Shown piece after piece: positions 53,618 to 62,069 of a stretch of DNA of 64,000 nucleotides. The stretch's first letter is position 1; each line of letters starts with the position of its first letter. Origin of the DNA: Hyalangium ruber (GTDB lineage Bacteria; Myxococcota; Myxococcia; Myxococcales; Myxococcaceae). The notes under the pieces are model-generated. The model searched no databases. It saw nothing but the letters and a program-made list of their open reading frames with translations, and was not told where the DNA came from. A program made the translations under genes and the position numbers. The stretch lies in contig NZ_JAXIVS010000011.1 in the NCBI RefSeq assembly GCF_034259325.1, positions 248,001-312,000 of the forward strand. Reading direction: 5' to 3'.

Positions 53618-55051
53618 ATGAGCTCCCCTGAGCTTCGCTGGCGCATGGCGCGGGTGCTGGGCGTGTCGGCGGCGCTGCTCGTGCCCCTCTTCTGGGTGCC
53701 CCGCATCATGGCGGGGGATCTGCTCAGCCATGTGTACAACGCGTGGCTCTCGCTCGAGCTGAAGCGCCAGCCTGTCCCCGGGCTGGTGACGGCGTGGCAG
53801 TACAGCAATGTGCTGGTGGACTGGGTCCTCACGGGCTTGATGGAGGTGCTCGGGCCCGTGTGGGCGGAGCGGCTCACCGTGGCGGTCTGCGTGCTCGTGT
53901 TCTTCTGGGGGGCCTTCGCGTTCTTGGCGGAAGTGAGCGGGCGCGCCCCGACGCATCTCATCCCCGTGCTGGCGGTCCTCGCTTACGGCTGGGTCTTCCA
54001 CATGGGGTTCTTCAACTTCTACGCGTCGCTGGGGATGTGCCTGCTCGCGCTGGCGCTCCTCCGGCGGCGGAGCGGGTGGGCGCGGGGGTTGGCGCTGGGA
54101 CTGGGGGGATTGGCCGTGCTGGCGCATCCGCATCCGGTGCTCGCTGCGGTGTGCTTCGCTGGTTACCGAGCCCTGGCTGAGCGGTTGACGCCTCGGAGGC
54201 GAGCGGGCCTCTTTTCCCTTTCCGTGGTGGGGTTGGCTGTGGTGCCCCTGGTGTTGCGCCGCCTGACCCGGACGATGTGGGACCCTGAGCAGTTCTTCAA
54301 TGCGCTGGGGGTCGACCAGGCCTGGGTCTTCGGCAGGGCCTTCGGATGGGTATCTTTGGGGCTGCTGGGCGTGTGGGGCGTATGGCTGGTGCGGCGCATC
54401 CGCGAAGAAGGAGGTCGGGCCTTCGTGGAGCGGCCCGAGGTGCAGTTGTATGCGCTCGGTGTGGTGGCGGTGGTGGCGCTACCCACGGCGGTGGTGATGC
54501 CGGACCCGCCGGTGGTGCTCTCGTTCATCGCCGAGCGTCTGTCCCTTTGGGTGGCCGTGGTGGGCTGGGCCGTGGTGGGAGCGGTGGTGCCTCGGCGCTC
54601 CGAGGTGGTGCTGGTCTCCGCGGTCGCGGTGCTGTTCTTCGGGCTCCTGCTGCGCGAGCACCGCGCGCTGTACCGCATGGAGAAGGACATGGGGCAGGTG
54701 CTGGAGCAGCTCCCTCCAGGGCAGCGCGTGGTGTGGGTGGCGCCGCTGCGGGATGAGCGGGTTCCCGCGCTGCTGCATCTGATCGACCGTGCGTGCATCG
54801 GGCGCTGCTACAGCTACGCCAACTATGAGCCGCCCACCCGGGTCTTTCGTGTGCGTGCCACAGGCCCCAACCCCTGGGTAATGCACCGCTACGAGGATGT
54901 CGTGGCGGCGCTCCAGGGGGAGTACGTCGTGCAGGCGCAGGATGCTCCCGTATGGGCGCTGAGGGCTTGTTCGGGAGGTCGGTTGGTGCTCGGGGGCCCT
55001 CTCCGGGAGGGAGAACTGGCGCGTCCTCGCTGTCCGAGCGAGCGTCCCTGA
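53618..55051 (+). CDS. Polytopic membrane protein, possibly GT-C glycosyltransferase-like
   Basis: A 477-residue protein with about nine TM helices (LGVSAALLVPLFWVPRIM, LTVAVCVLVFFWGAFAFLA, GLFSLSVVGLAVVPLVL and others). The first loop reads MAGDLLSHVYNAWLSLELKR. An acidic residue soon after the first helix and a His/Tyr pair are usual in GT-C (dolichyl-phosphate-mannose type) enzymes, but the assignment is weak. A soluble C-terminal part (about 360-477) has paired Cys (RACIGRCYS). It is followed after 60 bases by a GT2 gene on the same strand, which supports a lipid-sugar or polysaccharide role. GAGGGG precedes the ATG. Confidence 0.75.
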   Translation: MSSPELRWRMARVLGVSAALLVPLFWVPRIMAGDLLSHVYNAWLSLELKRQPVPGLVTAWQYSNVLVDWVLTGLMEVLGPVWAERLTVAVCVLVFFWGAFAFLAEVSGRAPTHLIPVLAVLAYGWVFHMGFFNFYASLGMCLLALALLRRRSGWARGLALGLGGLAVLAHPHPVLAAVCFAGYRALAERLTPRRRAGLFSLSVVGLAVVPLVLRRLTRTMWDPEQFFNALGVDQAWVFGRAFGWVSLGLLGVWGVWLVRRIREEGGRAFVERPEVQLYALGVVAVVALPTAVVMPDPPVVLSFIAERLSLWVAVVGWAVVGAVVPRRSEVVLVSAVAVLFFGLLLREHRALYRMEKDMGQVLEQLPPGQRVVWVAPLRDERVPALLHLIDRACIGRCYSYANYEPPTRVFRVRATGPNPWVMHRYEDVVAALQGEYVVQAQDAPVWALRACSGGRLVLGGPLREGELARPRCPSERP

Positions 55052-55111
55052 AAAGAGGCTTTGCGCAAGGCCGCGCTATGCTGCGTCCGTTCTCCTCCTA
55101 GGTCCCTGGCC

Positions 55112-56089
55112 ATGTCCCCAACCGTCGCGGTCCTGATCCCCTGCCTCAACGAAGAGGTGGCCATCAGCAAGGTGGTGAGTGACTTCCGCGCCGCGCTGCC
55201 CGAGGCCACTGTCTACGTGTACGACAACGCCTCGACGGACCGCACCGCCGAGGTGGCGCGCGCGGCGGGGGCGGTGGTGCGGGTCGAGCCCGTGCGCGGC
55301 AAGGGCAACGTGGTGCGCCGGATGTTCGCGGACGTGGAGGCGGACGTGTACGTGCTGGTGGATGGCGACGACACGTACCAGGCCTCGGCCGCGCCGAGGT
55401 GCGTGGAGTGGCTCGTTCGGGAGCAGCTGGACATGCTCAACGTGGCGAGGGTGACGGAGATCGAGGCCGCCTACCGGCGCGGGCATCGTTTTGGCAACGC
55501 GATGCTGACGGGCATGGTGGCCACGCTGTTCGGCAACCGCTTCCGGGACATCCTCTCGGGCTACCGCGTCTTCTCGCGCCGCTTCATCAAGTCGTTCCCG
55601 GCGCTCGCCGCTGGCTTCGAGATCGAAACCGAGCTGACGGTGCATGCGCTTGAGCTGCGCATGCCGGTGGCGGAGGCGGAGGCCGTCTACAAGGACCGCC
55701 CGGCTGGCTCGGCGAGCAAGCTGCGCACGTTCAGTGACGGTTGGCGGATCCTCCGCATGATCCTTCGGTTGTTGAAGCAGGAGCGACCACTGCTCTTCTT
55801 CTCGGTGCTCGCGGGCTTGCTGGCACTGGTGGCGGTAGTGCTCGCGGTGCCGATCTTCATCACCTTCCACGAGACGGGGCTGGTGCCCCGGTTGCCCACG
55901 GCGGTGCTCTCCACGGGCATCATGATGCTGGCGTCCCTGAGCCTGGCGTGTGGACTGGTGCTCGACACCGTCACGCGCGGACGGCAGGAACTCAAGCGCC
56001 TGCACTACCTGGCCATTCCCGCCGTGGGACAGCCCGAGGCTGCGCCCGTGCGTCGTGGCGTCGAACCCAGCCACGCACAGGTGGGCTGA
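55112..56089 (+). CDS. Family 2 glycosyltransferase with two C-terminal TM helices
   Basis: A 325-residue protein. The GT2 catalytic domain has VAVLIPCLNEEVAISKV, VYVYDNASTDRTAEVAR and the DxD-like VLVDGDDTYQ, followed by FGNRFRDILSGYRVFSRRF and FEIETELTVHALELRM. Two helices follow (about 230-252 and 265-290). This is the layout of dolichyl/undecaprenyl-phosphate sugar synthases (GtrB/DPM1-like), which transfer a sugar to a lipid carrier for use by membrane GT-C enzymes. The preceding polytopic gene may be such a partner. The donor sugar is unknown. Confidence 0.9.
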   Translation: MSPTVAVLIPCLNEEVAISKVVSDFRAALPEATVYVYDNASTDRTAEVARAAGAVVRVEPVRGKGNVVRRMFADVEADVYVLVDGDDTYQASAAPRCVEWLVREQLDMLNVARVTEIEAAYRRGHRFGNAMLTGMVATLFGNRFRDILSGYRVFSRRFIKSFPALAAGFEIETELTVHALELRMPVAEAEAVYKDRPAGSASKLRTFSDGWRILRMILRLLKQERPLLFFSVLAGLLALVAVVLAVPIFITFHETGLVPRLPTAVLSTGIMMLASLSLACGLVLDTVTRGRQELKRLHYLAIPAVGQPEAAPVRRGVEPSHAQVG

Positions 56090-56105
56090 TTTCCTGAGTA
56101 GAGCT

Positions 56106-56495
56106 TCAGCTTGAGGCGGGCTTCTTTCCTCCATCCCCCATGGAGTCCCAAGCAGGCGAGGGAATGAACCTTCGGAGGTTCATTTCACGTGAGTAGAGGA
56201 CGTGGTGGTACTGGCCTGCGATCCGCACAAAGGTGCCATCGGGCGGAGCAGGGTGATTCTTCAACCAGGCTTCCGCCTCTTCTCGCGTATCGAACGAAGC
56301 CGCTAGGGGAGGGGGCGCGTCTGATTCCCTCTGCTGGAGATAGTCCACGAAGGCGTATCGCTGGCCCGTCGAGGTGATGAAGAGAATCGCGTCGATGGCA
56401 ACCGCGAGGAGTTCCTGCTCTTCCGCAGACGGGTTCTCTGCCCGGAGTCGCGCAAGGAGGTCCATCACTCTCACGGGGAGTTCATGCGCACTCAT
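56106..56495 (-). CDS. Small soluble myxobacterial protein, function unknown
   Basis: A 129-residue protein. The first part is helical (ELPVRVMDLLARLRAENPSA, EEQELLAVAIDAILFITSTG). The second has an alternating pattern with FDTREEAEAWLKNHPAPPDG and GTFVRIAGQYHHVLYSR. I recall many lineage-restricted proteins of this shape in Cystobacterineae, often several per genome, but none with known function. No signal peptide or TM. The ATG at 56495 is favoured over an upstream in-frame start (56534) because the conserved part begins at MSAHELPVRV. It converges with the GT2 gene, 16 bases apart. Confidence 0.7.
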   Translation of the reverse strand: MSAHELPVRVMDLLARLRAENPSAEEQELLAVAIDAILFITSTGQRYAFVDYLQQRESDAPPPLAASFDTREEAEAWLKNHPAPPDGTFVRIAGQYHHVLYSREMNLRRFIPSPAWDSMGDGGKKPASS

Positions 56496-56572
56496 GCAAG
56501 CACCGACGGGCATTAGTGGTGGCGTTTCAATCAATCCACCGCGTTATCTGTCTCCGTGATTTCACGGGGAAC

Positions 56573-58408
56573 TCAGTGCAGGGTCGGCTCTGCCTCTTTG
56601 ACGGGCACCCCGGCCATGCGCAGCACTCGGAGCGCGTTGGTGGTGTCCACCACGCCCTGACGGAGCTTGTAGTCGAACACCATCTTTCCGTCCTCCAGGT
56701 GGTCCCGGAAGTGGACGTTCACCACGTGCGCGCCGGGTTCATTCGCCAGCTCCGCCAGCGATAGATCGTGCGTCGTCACCGCTCCGCAAGCCCCCGTTCC
56801 CAGGAGCAGCCGCAGCACCTCGCGCGAGGCGATCTGCCGCTCGCGCGTGTTCGTGCCCAGGAGGATTTCATCCAGCAGGAACAGCGCTTGTCCCTTCGCT
56901 GTGGCGGCCGCGTCCAGCACCGCCTTGATGCGCTGCACCTCCGCGTAGAAGTAGGACACGCCACGCTCCAGCGAGTCCTTCACCCGCATGCTCGTGAGCA
57001 CGTGTAGCGGTGACACCGTGAAATCCCGTGCGCAGACGGGCGCCCCGGCCAGTGCCAGCACCACGTTGGTGCCCACCGCCCGCATCAGCGTCGTCTTGCC
57101 CGACATGTTGGAGCCGGTGATGAGCAGCCCGTGACGCGGCCCCGGCAGGGACACATCGTTCGGCACCGGGTTGTCCAGCAGCGGGTGACCGAGCTCCTTC
57201 GCTTCCACCCGTGGGCCCTCGGCCACCAGCGTGGGCCAGCAGAAGACCGGCCGATCATGCGCGAAGCCCGCGAGGCAGGAGAGCGCCTCCAACTCAGCCA
57301 GTGCCTCGAACCAGCCCCGGACCTCCTTGCCGTGCCGAGCGCGCCAGTTCTCCAGCGCGAAGAGCGCATGCACGTCCCAGAGCGTGAACAGGTGTACCAG
57401 CGGGTGGAACTGGTGCCGCTTGAACTCGACGAATGAGTACAGCCGGCTGAACCGGTGGAAGTGCGTGGAGACTGGCGGCTCGCCCGCACGCTGCAGCCCG
57501 GACTGGAGCCGCTGAAGCAACGGGTGGTTCAGCTCCTGGCGCTCGATGCGGGAGAAGAGGGGCGCGTACCGCACGAAGCCGTGCTCGCCCGCGGACAGGC
57601 TCTCCTCCATCTGCCGCAGCGTGCGGCGCGTGGCCAGTACCACGCCCAACTGCGCGAACAGACCCACCCACCACAGCCAGCGCGGTCCCACCTCGAACTG
57701 TCCCAATACGTAGAGCGCGAGCGTGAGCGGAGGCAGCACCAGCGCCACCGGTCGCGCCCAGCGGATCGACTGGAGCGAAGGGCCCGTCTCCGCCCAGCGG
57801 ATGAACAGGCCCGGGTCCGCCTTCTCTCGGGACACGTCTCTCGCCTCTACGCACACGTCCTGTCGGAAGTCGATGAGTGGGGCCAGCTCCCTCGCCGCGC
57901 CCTGTCGCGCGACCACCTCTTCCGCAGGAGCCGGAGCCGCCAGCCAGGAGGCGAGGCGCTCTTCCCCCGTCCGGGTCGCTGTTTCGTTCATCAGCTGGAA
58001 GAGGCTGGCCTGCCCGAAGACATCCAAGTCCGGGGAGTACAGGTGGGAGGGCGAGGCGAAGCGCTCACCTCGCTCCGCGAACTCACGCCACGCGCCGCTC
58101 AGTCGAGCCAACCCGCGCTCATTCAACGTGACGTACAGCCGCTCCCGGGCCTCCCGGCGGAAGACGTAGTGGTGCAGCACGGCGAGCACCGCATAGAACG
58201 CGACCGCTCCGCCCACCGCCCACCAGTAGGACTTCGGCAGCTTCCCGAAGAGGACGAGGCCCGCGATTCCGGCCGCCGCCAGGAACGCCAGGCCGCGCAG
58301 GTTCGCATAGCGCGCGCTGACCCGGTCCAGCTCCGCCAGCTTCGCTTGGGCGATGGCGCGACGATCGGTGTACGTGTGCTGCGGAGAAGAATCGGAGGAG
58401 GCAGTCAT
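56573..58408 (-). CDS. Membrane-anchored MutS-like ATPase without mismatch-recognition domain
   Basis: A 611-residue protein. The N-terminal part has two TM helices (about 35-75, GLAFLAAAGIAGLVLFG and WAVGGAVAFYAVLAVLHHYV) and further hydrophobic segments near 215-255. The middle is a MutS-like lever and core region. The C-terminal ATPase (about 400-600) has Walker A LLITGSNMSGKTTLMRAVG, Walker B QALFLLDEILLGTNT, the signature RERQIASREVLRLLL and the His in AVTTHDLSLAEL. The MutS mismatch-binding domain (Phe-x-Glu) is absent, so classical mismatch repair is unlikely. Such MutS-like membrane proteins are widespread but uncharacterised. It lies downstream of mrpC on the same strand beyond a terminator. 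Confidence 0.88.
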   Translation of the reverse strand: MTASSDSSPQHTYTDRRAIAQAKLAELDRVSARYANLRGLAFLAAAGIAGLVLFGKLPKSYWWAVGGAVAFYAVLAVLHHYVFRREARERLYVTLNERGLARLSGAWREFAERGERFASPSHLYSPDLDVFGQASLFQLMNETATRTGEERLASWLAAPAPAEEVVARQGAARELAPLIDFRQDVCVEARDVSREKADPGLFIRWAETGPSLQSIRWARPVALVLPPLTLALYVLGQFEVGPRWLWWVGLFAQLGVVLATRRTLRQMEESLSAGEHGFVRYAPLFSRIERQELNHPLLQRLQSGLQRAGEPPVSTHFHRFSRLYSFVEFKRHQFHPLVHLFTLWDVHALFALENWRARHGKEVRGWFEALAELEALSCLAGFAHDRPVFCWPTLVAEGPRVEAKELGHPLLDNPVPNDVSLPGPRHGLLITGSNMSGKTTLMRAVGTNVVLALAGAPVCARDFTVSPLHVLTSMRVKDSLERGVSYFYAEVQRIKAVLDAAATAKGQALFLLDEILLGTNTRERQIASREVLRLLLGTGACGAVTTHDLSLAELANEPGAHVVNVHFRDHLEDGKMVFDYKLRQGVVDTTNALRVLRMAGVPVKEAEPTLH

Positions 58409-58490
58409 AGGGCCCAGGTTCAAGAGGCTGGGGCCGGGAAGATAACGACGCTCGGGGCCTTGTGGGGGCCCGTCTGTGCCTGAACCCTCC

Positions 58491-58537
58491 AAAAGCACGA
58501 AGGGCCCAACCGCTGCACGCGGCCAGGCCCCTTCGTG
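58491..58537 (-). terminator. Terminator downstream of mrpC
   Basis: Plus-strand arms CACGAAGGG (58496-58504) and CCCTTCGTG (58529-58537) pair perfectly. On the minus strand the stem is followed by CTTTTGG. It ends mrpC transcription before the MutS-like gene. Confidence 0.7.
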
Positions 58538-58561
58538 TTCGTTCGTTCGTTCGTTCGTTCG
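58537..58561. repeat. Tetranucleotide microsatellite (GTTC)6 at the mrpC 3' end
   Basis: Six uninterrupted copies of GTTC (58537-58560) plus one G lie 14 bases beyond the mrpC stop, directly against the terminator stem. A pure 4-base repeat of this length is unusual in the window. Confidence 0.9.
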
Positions 58562-58575
58562 GGAAGAGGCGTTCT

Positions 58576-59322
58576 CTACTTCTCCTTGCCAGCGATCTTC
58601 CGCAGCGCCTTCTGGTCACGCACGCAGAGGATGCGGCCCACGTTGCCCAGCACGCCGTCACGCTTCATCTCGTTGATGAGCGTCGACACGAACGAGCGCG
58701 AGGCGCCCACCAGATCCGCCAGGTCCTGCTGGGTGATGCCGCGCAGGTCGGTCTCACCGCCGTGCGGGCAGCGCTCACCGTGCGCCTCCACCAGCGTCAG
58801 GAGGGTGTCGGCCAGCCGCGCCGGAACCTCCTTGAAGGTCAGCCCCAGCACGCGCTTGCGCAGGGCACGCACGCGCTCGGCGTACGCACGCACCACGTCC
58901 AGCGCCAGGGCAGGCCGCGCCTCGAGCTGCGCGCGGAAGTCACGGCCCTCGATGGACCACACCTCGGCCTCGCCCGAAGCGATCGCCATCTCCTCGATGG
59001 ACGTGCCCTCGGGACGGAACACCTCGCCGAAGATCTCCCCGGGGCGAAGGATGCTCACCACCGAGCGGGTGCCGTTCTTGCCTACCCGCATCAGCCGCAC
59101 GCGGCCCGACTTGAGCAGGTACACGCGGTCCGTCGTGTCGCCGTAGCGGTAGATGACCGAGTTGTGCGGGAACGACTCGACCTTGAAGTAACCCTTGAAG
59201 TCGATCGCCTCCTGGCCAGGGACGATCTTGTTGGCGGTCACCATCATGCCGGAGCTGGTGGTCTGCAGCGGGGCAACGACATTGGAACCGATGGGGCCGA
59301 GGGGACGGTTGAAGCCGTGCAT
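58576..59322 (-). CDS. mrpC: MrpC, CRP/FNR-family developmental transcription factor
   Basis: A 248-residue regulator, the same length as I recall for M. xanthus MrpC. The ATG at 59322 has AGGAGTG ahead; a GTG three codons upstream is less likely. With this numbering, T21/T22 coincide with the residues reported as Pkn14 phosphorylation sites, and Met26/Met27 with the start of the short form MrpC2. The cNMP-binding beta-roll spans about 40-150 (VIYRYGDTTDRVYLLKSGRV, RPGEIFGEVFR). The C-terminal winged HTH (about 170-235) contains GITQQDLADLVGASRSFVST. MrpC activates fruA and many developmental genes and represses itself. It is preceded by a sigma-54 promoter and by mrpB and mrpA on the same strand. 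Confidence 0.96.
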   Translation of the reverse strand: MHGFNRPLGPIGSNVVAPLQTTSSGMMVTANKIVPGQEAIDFKGYFKVESFPHNSVIYRYGDTTDRVYLLKSGRVRLMRVGKNGTRSVVSILRPGEIFGEVFRPEGTSIEEMAIASGEAEVWSIEGRDFRAQLEARPALALDVVRAYAERVRALRKRVLGLTFKEVPARLADTLLTLVEAHGERCPHGGETDLRGITQQDLADLVGASRSFVSTLINEMKRDGVLGNVGRILCVRDQKALRKIAGKEK

Positions 59323-59384
59323 TTGGGTCACTCCTGCGTGAGGTGGGTTGGCTGCTTCCCGAGCAACGAACGCAGGACCTCTTT

Positions 59385-59400
59385 TCCAAGGATTGTGCCA
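59385..59400 (-). promoter_or_regulatory. Sigma-54 (-24/-12) promoter of mrpC
   Basis: The minus strand reads TGGCAC-AATCC-TTGGA from 59400 to 59385, against the consensus TGGCAC-N5-TTGCW: a perfect -24 element and one mismatch in the -12 element. It predicts a start near 59374 and a leader of about 52 bases. MrpB, encoded upstream, is a sigma-54 activator. Confidence 0.8.
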
Positions 59401-59483
59401 ACCCGGGAATGAAATGCCGCCGGGGTAACAAACCCAAGAATGCTGGGTACTTAGCGCTACAGGTTGAAATCCCCGGCTCCGCT

Positions 59484-59542
59484 GTGTCCGAAATTTGAAA
59501 CGGAACGTTCAAACAGTCTGATCAACGTGAACGAAACGTTCA
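59484..59542 (-). promoter_or_regulatory. Candidate MrpB enhancer sites overlapped by a candidate MrpC site
   Basis: Two palindromic elements share AACGTTCAA (59504-59512 and 59535-59543), 31 bases apart (three turns): TTTGAA-N8-TTCAAA (59494-59513) and TGAACG-AAA-CGTTCA (59528-59542). They lie about 120-170 bases upstream of the predicted start, as enhancers for a sigma-54 activator would. GTGTC-N8-GAAAC (59484-59501) matches the reported MrpC consensus GTGTY-N8-RACAC with one mismatch and overlaps the first palindrome. Confidence 0.6.
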
Positions 59543-59605
59543 ATCCGGGGAGGGCTTTGTTCCGGGACCGACAGTGTCCGGCCGGAGACGGGCACGCCAA
59601 GCAAC

Positions 59606-61042
<1,437 letters not shown>

Positions 61043-61051
61043 GCGGCTCTG

Positions 61052-62026
61052 TCACAAGGCGAAGGTGAGCGTGAACACCAGGCCCGGCTCCGCACTTCCC
61101 TCGGCGGAGAGATCTCCCCCCTGATTGAGCATGACACGCCGGAGCGCCGCCAGGGAGAGCCCCGCCCCGCGCGCCAGGCGAGAGCCGAAGGGTTCGAACA
61201 AGGTCCCTCGCTCCTCAGGCGGCAGAGCGGCGGCCGAGTCCGTGAAGACCATGAGGGGCTGGCCCGCGGGCCCGTGCCGTAGGTGGACCGTGATGTGGGA
61301 GTCCTCGGTCTGGCCCATGGCGATGTTGAGCAAGAGCTGGGCGAGCACGGGCCGCAGTCGGGTGCCATCCACCTGCACCCGGGGCAGGTCCGGCTCCTCT
61401 TCTATTTTGAGTTCGATGCGGCGCTCGGCCAGCTCCGGCGCCACCATGGCCTGGGCCTCCTGCACGACGGAGCGCAGCGGCTGGGGCTCCAGGCGGGGCA
61501 CGCTGTCGCGGCCATACTCGGACAGGAGCCAGAGCATCCGCTCCATGGTGCGGATCTCCCGGTTGGCGATGGTCAGCCGGCGCTTGTCCCGGTCCGACAG
61601 CCCCGTGTTCCGCTGGAGCGTCTGCACCGCCATCTTCACGGAGCTCAATGGGTTGCGGATCTCATGGCTCAGCGAGGAGGAGAGCTTGGAGATCTGCACC
61701 GGCGGGGCGCCCTCGAGAAGGAGGTCCAGGTCCTGGATGACGGCGATGGCCTCGTCCCCCTCCATTCCGAGCACCAGTCGCAGCGGGGAGTGCTCCTCGC
61801 CGCCGAAGCGGGCGGAGATGAACTCCACGGCGCGGCGGTTCTCCCGCGCGCGCGCATCCAGCTCCCGCGCCTTTTCGGGAGAGATGCCGAGCGCCACGTG
61901 GATCGGGGCGTCCAGCAGCTCCGCGGTCGGGCGGTGGAGTAGGGCAGGGCAGTCGCCCTCGATACGGGTAACCCGCAAGGTCGGAGACCAGGCGAGCTGA
62001 ACGGCTTGTAAGAGCTGGGCGTTCAT
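61052..62026 (-). CDS. mrpA: MrpA, cytoplasmic histidine kinase with degenerate ATP-binding G1 box
   Basis: A 324-residue kinase-like protein without TM segments. A PAS-like domain (about 1-108) is followed by the H-box SSLSHEIRNPLSSVKMAVQT (His121) and the helix ending REIRTMERMLWLLSEYGRD. The N-box region LAQLLLNIAMGQTEDS keeps its Asn. The G1 box, normally DxGxG, reads FTDSAAALPPEERGTLFEPF without the glycines, while GAGLSLAALRRVML keeps a G2-like form. Kinase activity may thus be weak, and a phosphatase role towards MrpB is plausible. The start is uncertain: ATG at 62026 leaves room for divergent promoters, while ATG at 62071 overlaps the start of the divergent gene. Confidence 0.9.
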   Translation of the reverse strand: MNAQLLQAVQLAWSPTLRVTRIEGDCPALLHRPTAELLDAPIHVALGISPEKARELDARARENRRAVEFISARFGGEEHSPLRLVLGMEGDEAIAVIQDLDLLLEGAPPVQISKLSSSLSHEIRNPLSSVKMAVQTLQRNTGLSDRDKRRLTIANREIRTMERMLWLLSEYGRDSVPRLEPQPLRSVVQEAQAMVAPELAERRIELKIEEEPDLPRVQVDGTRLRPVLAQLLLNIAMGQTEDSHITVHLRHGPAGQPLMVFTDSAAALPPEERGTLFEPFGSRLARGAGLSLAALRRVMLNQGGDLSAEGSAEPGLVFTLTFAL

Positions 62027-62069
62027 TTGTGGCACCGGAACATACCGAGTAACCTTCCGCTCTGTCCCC

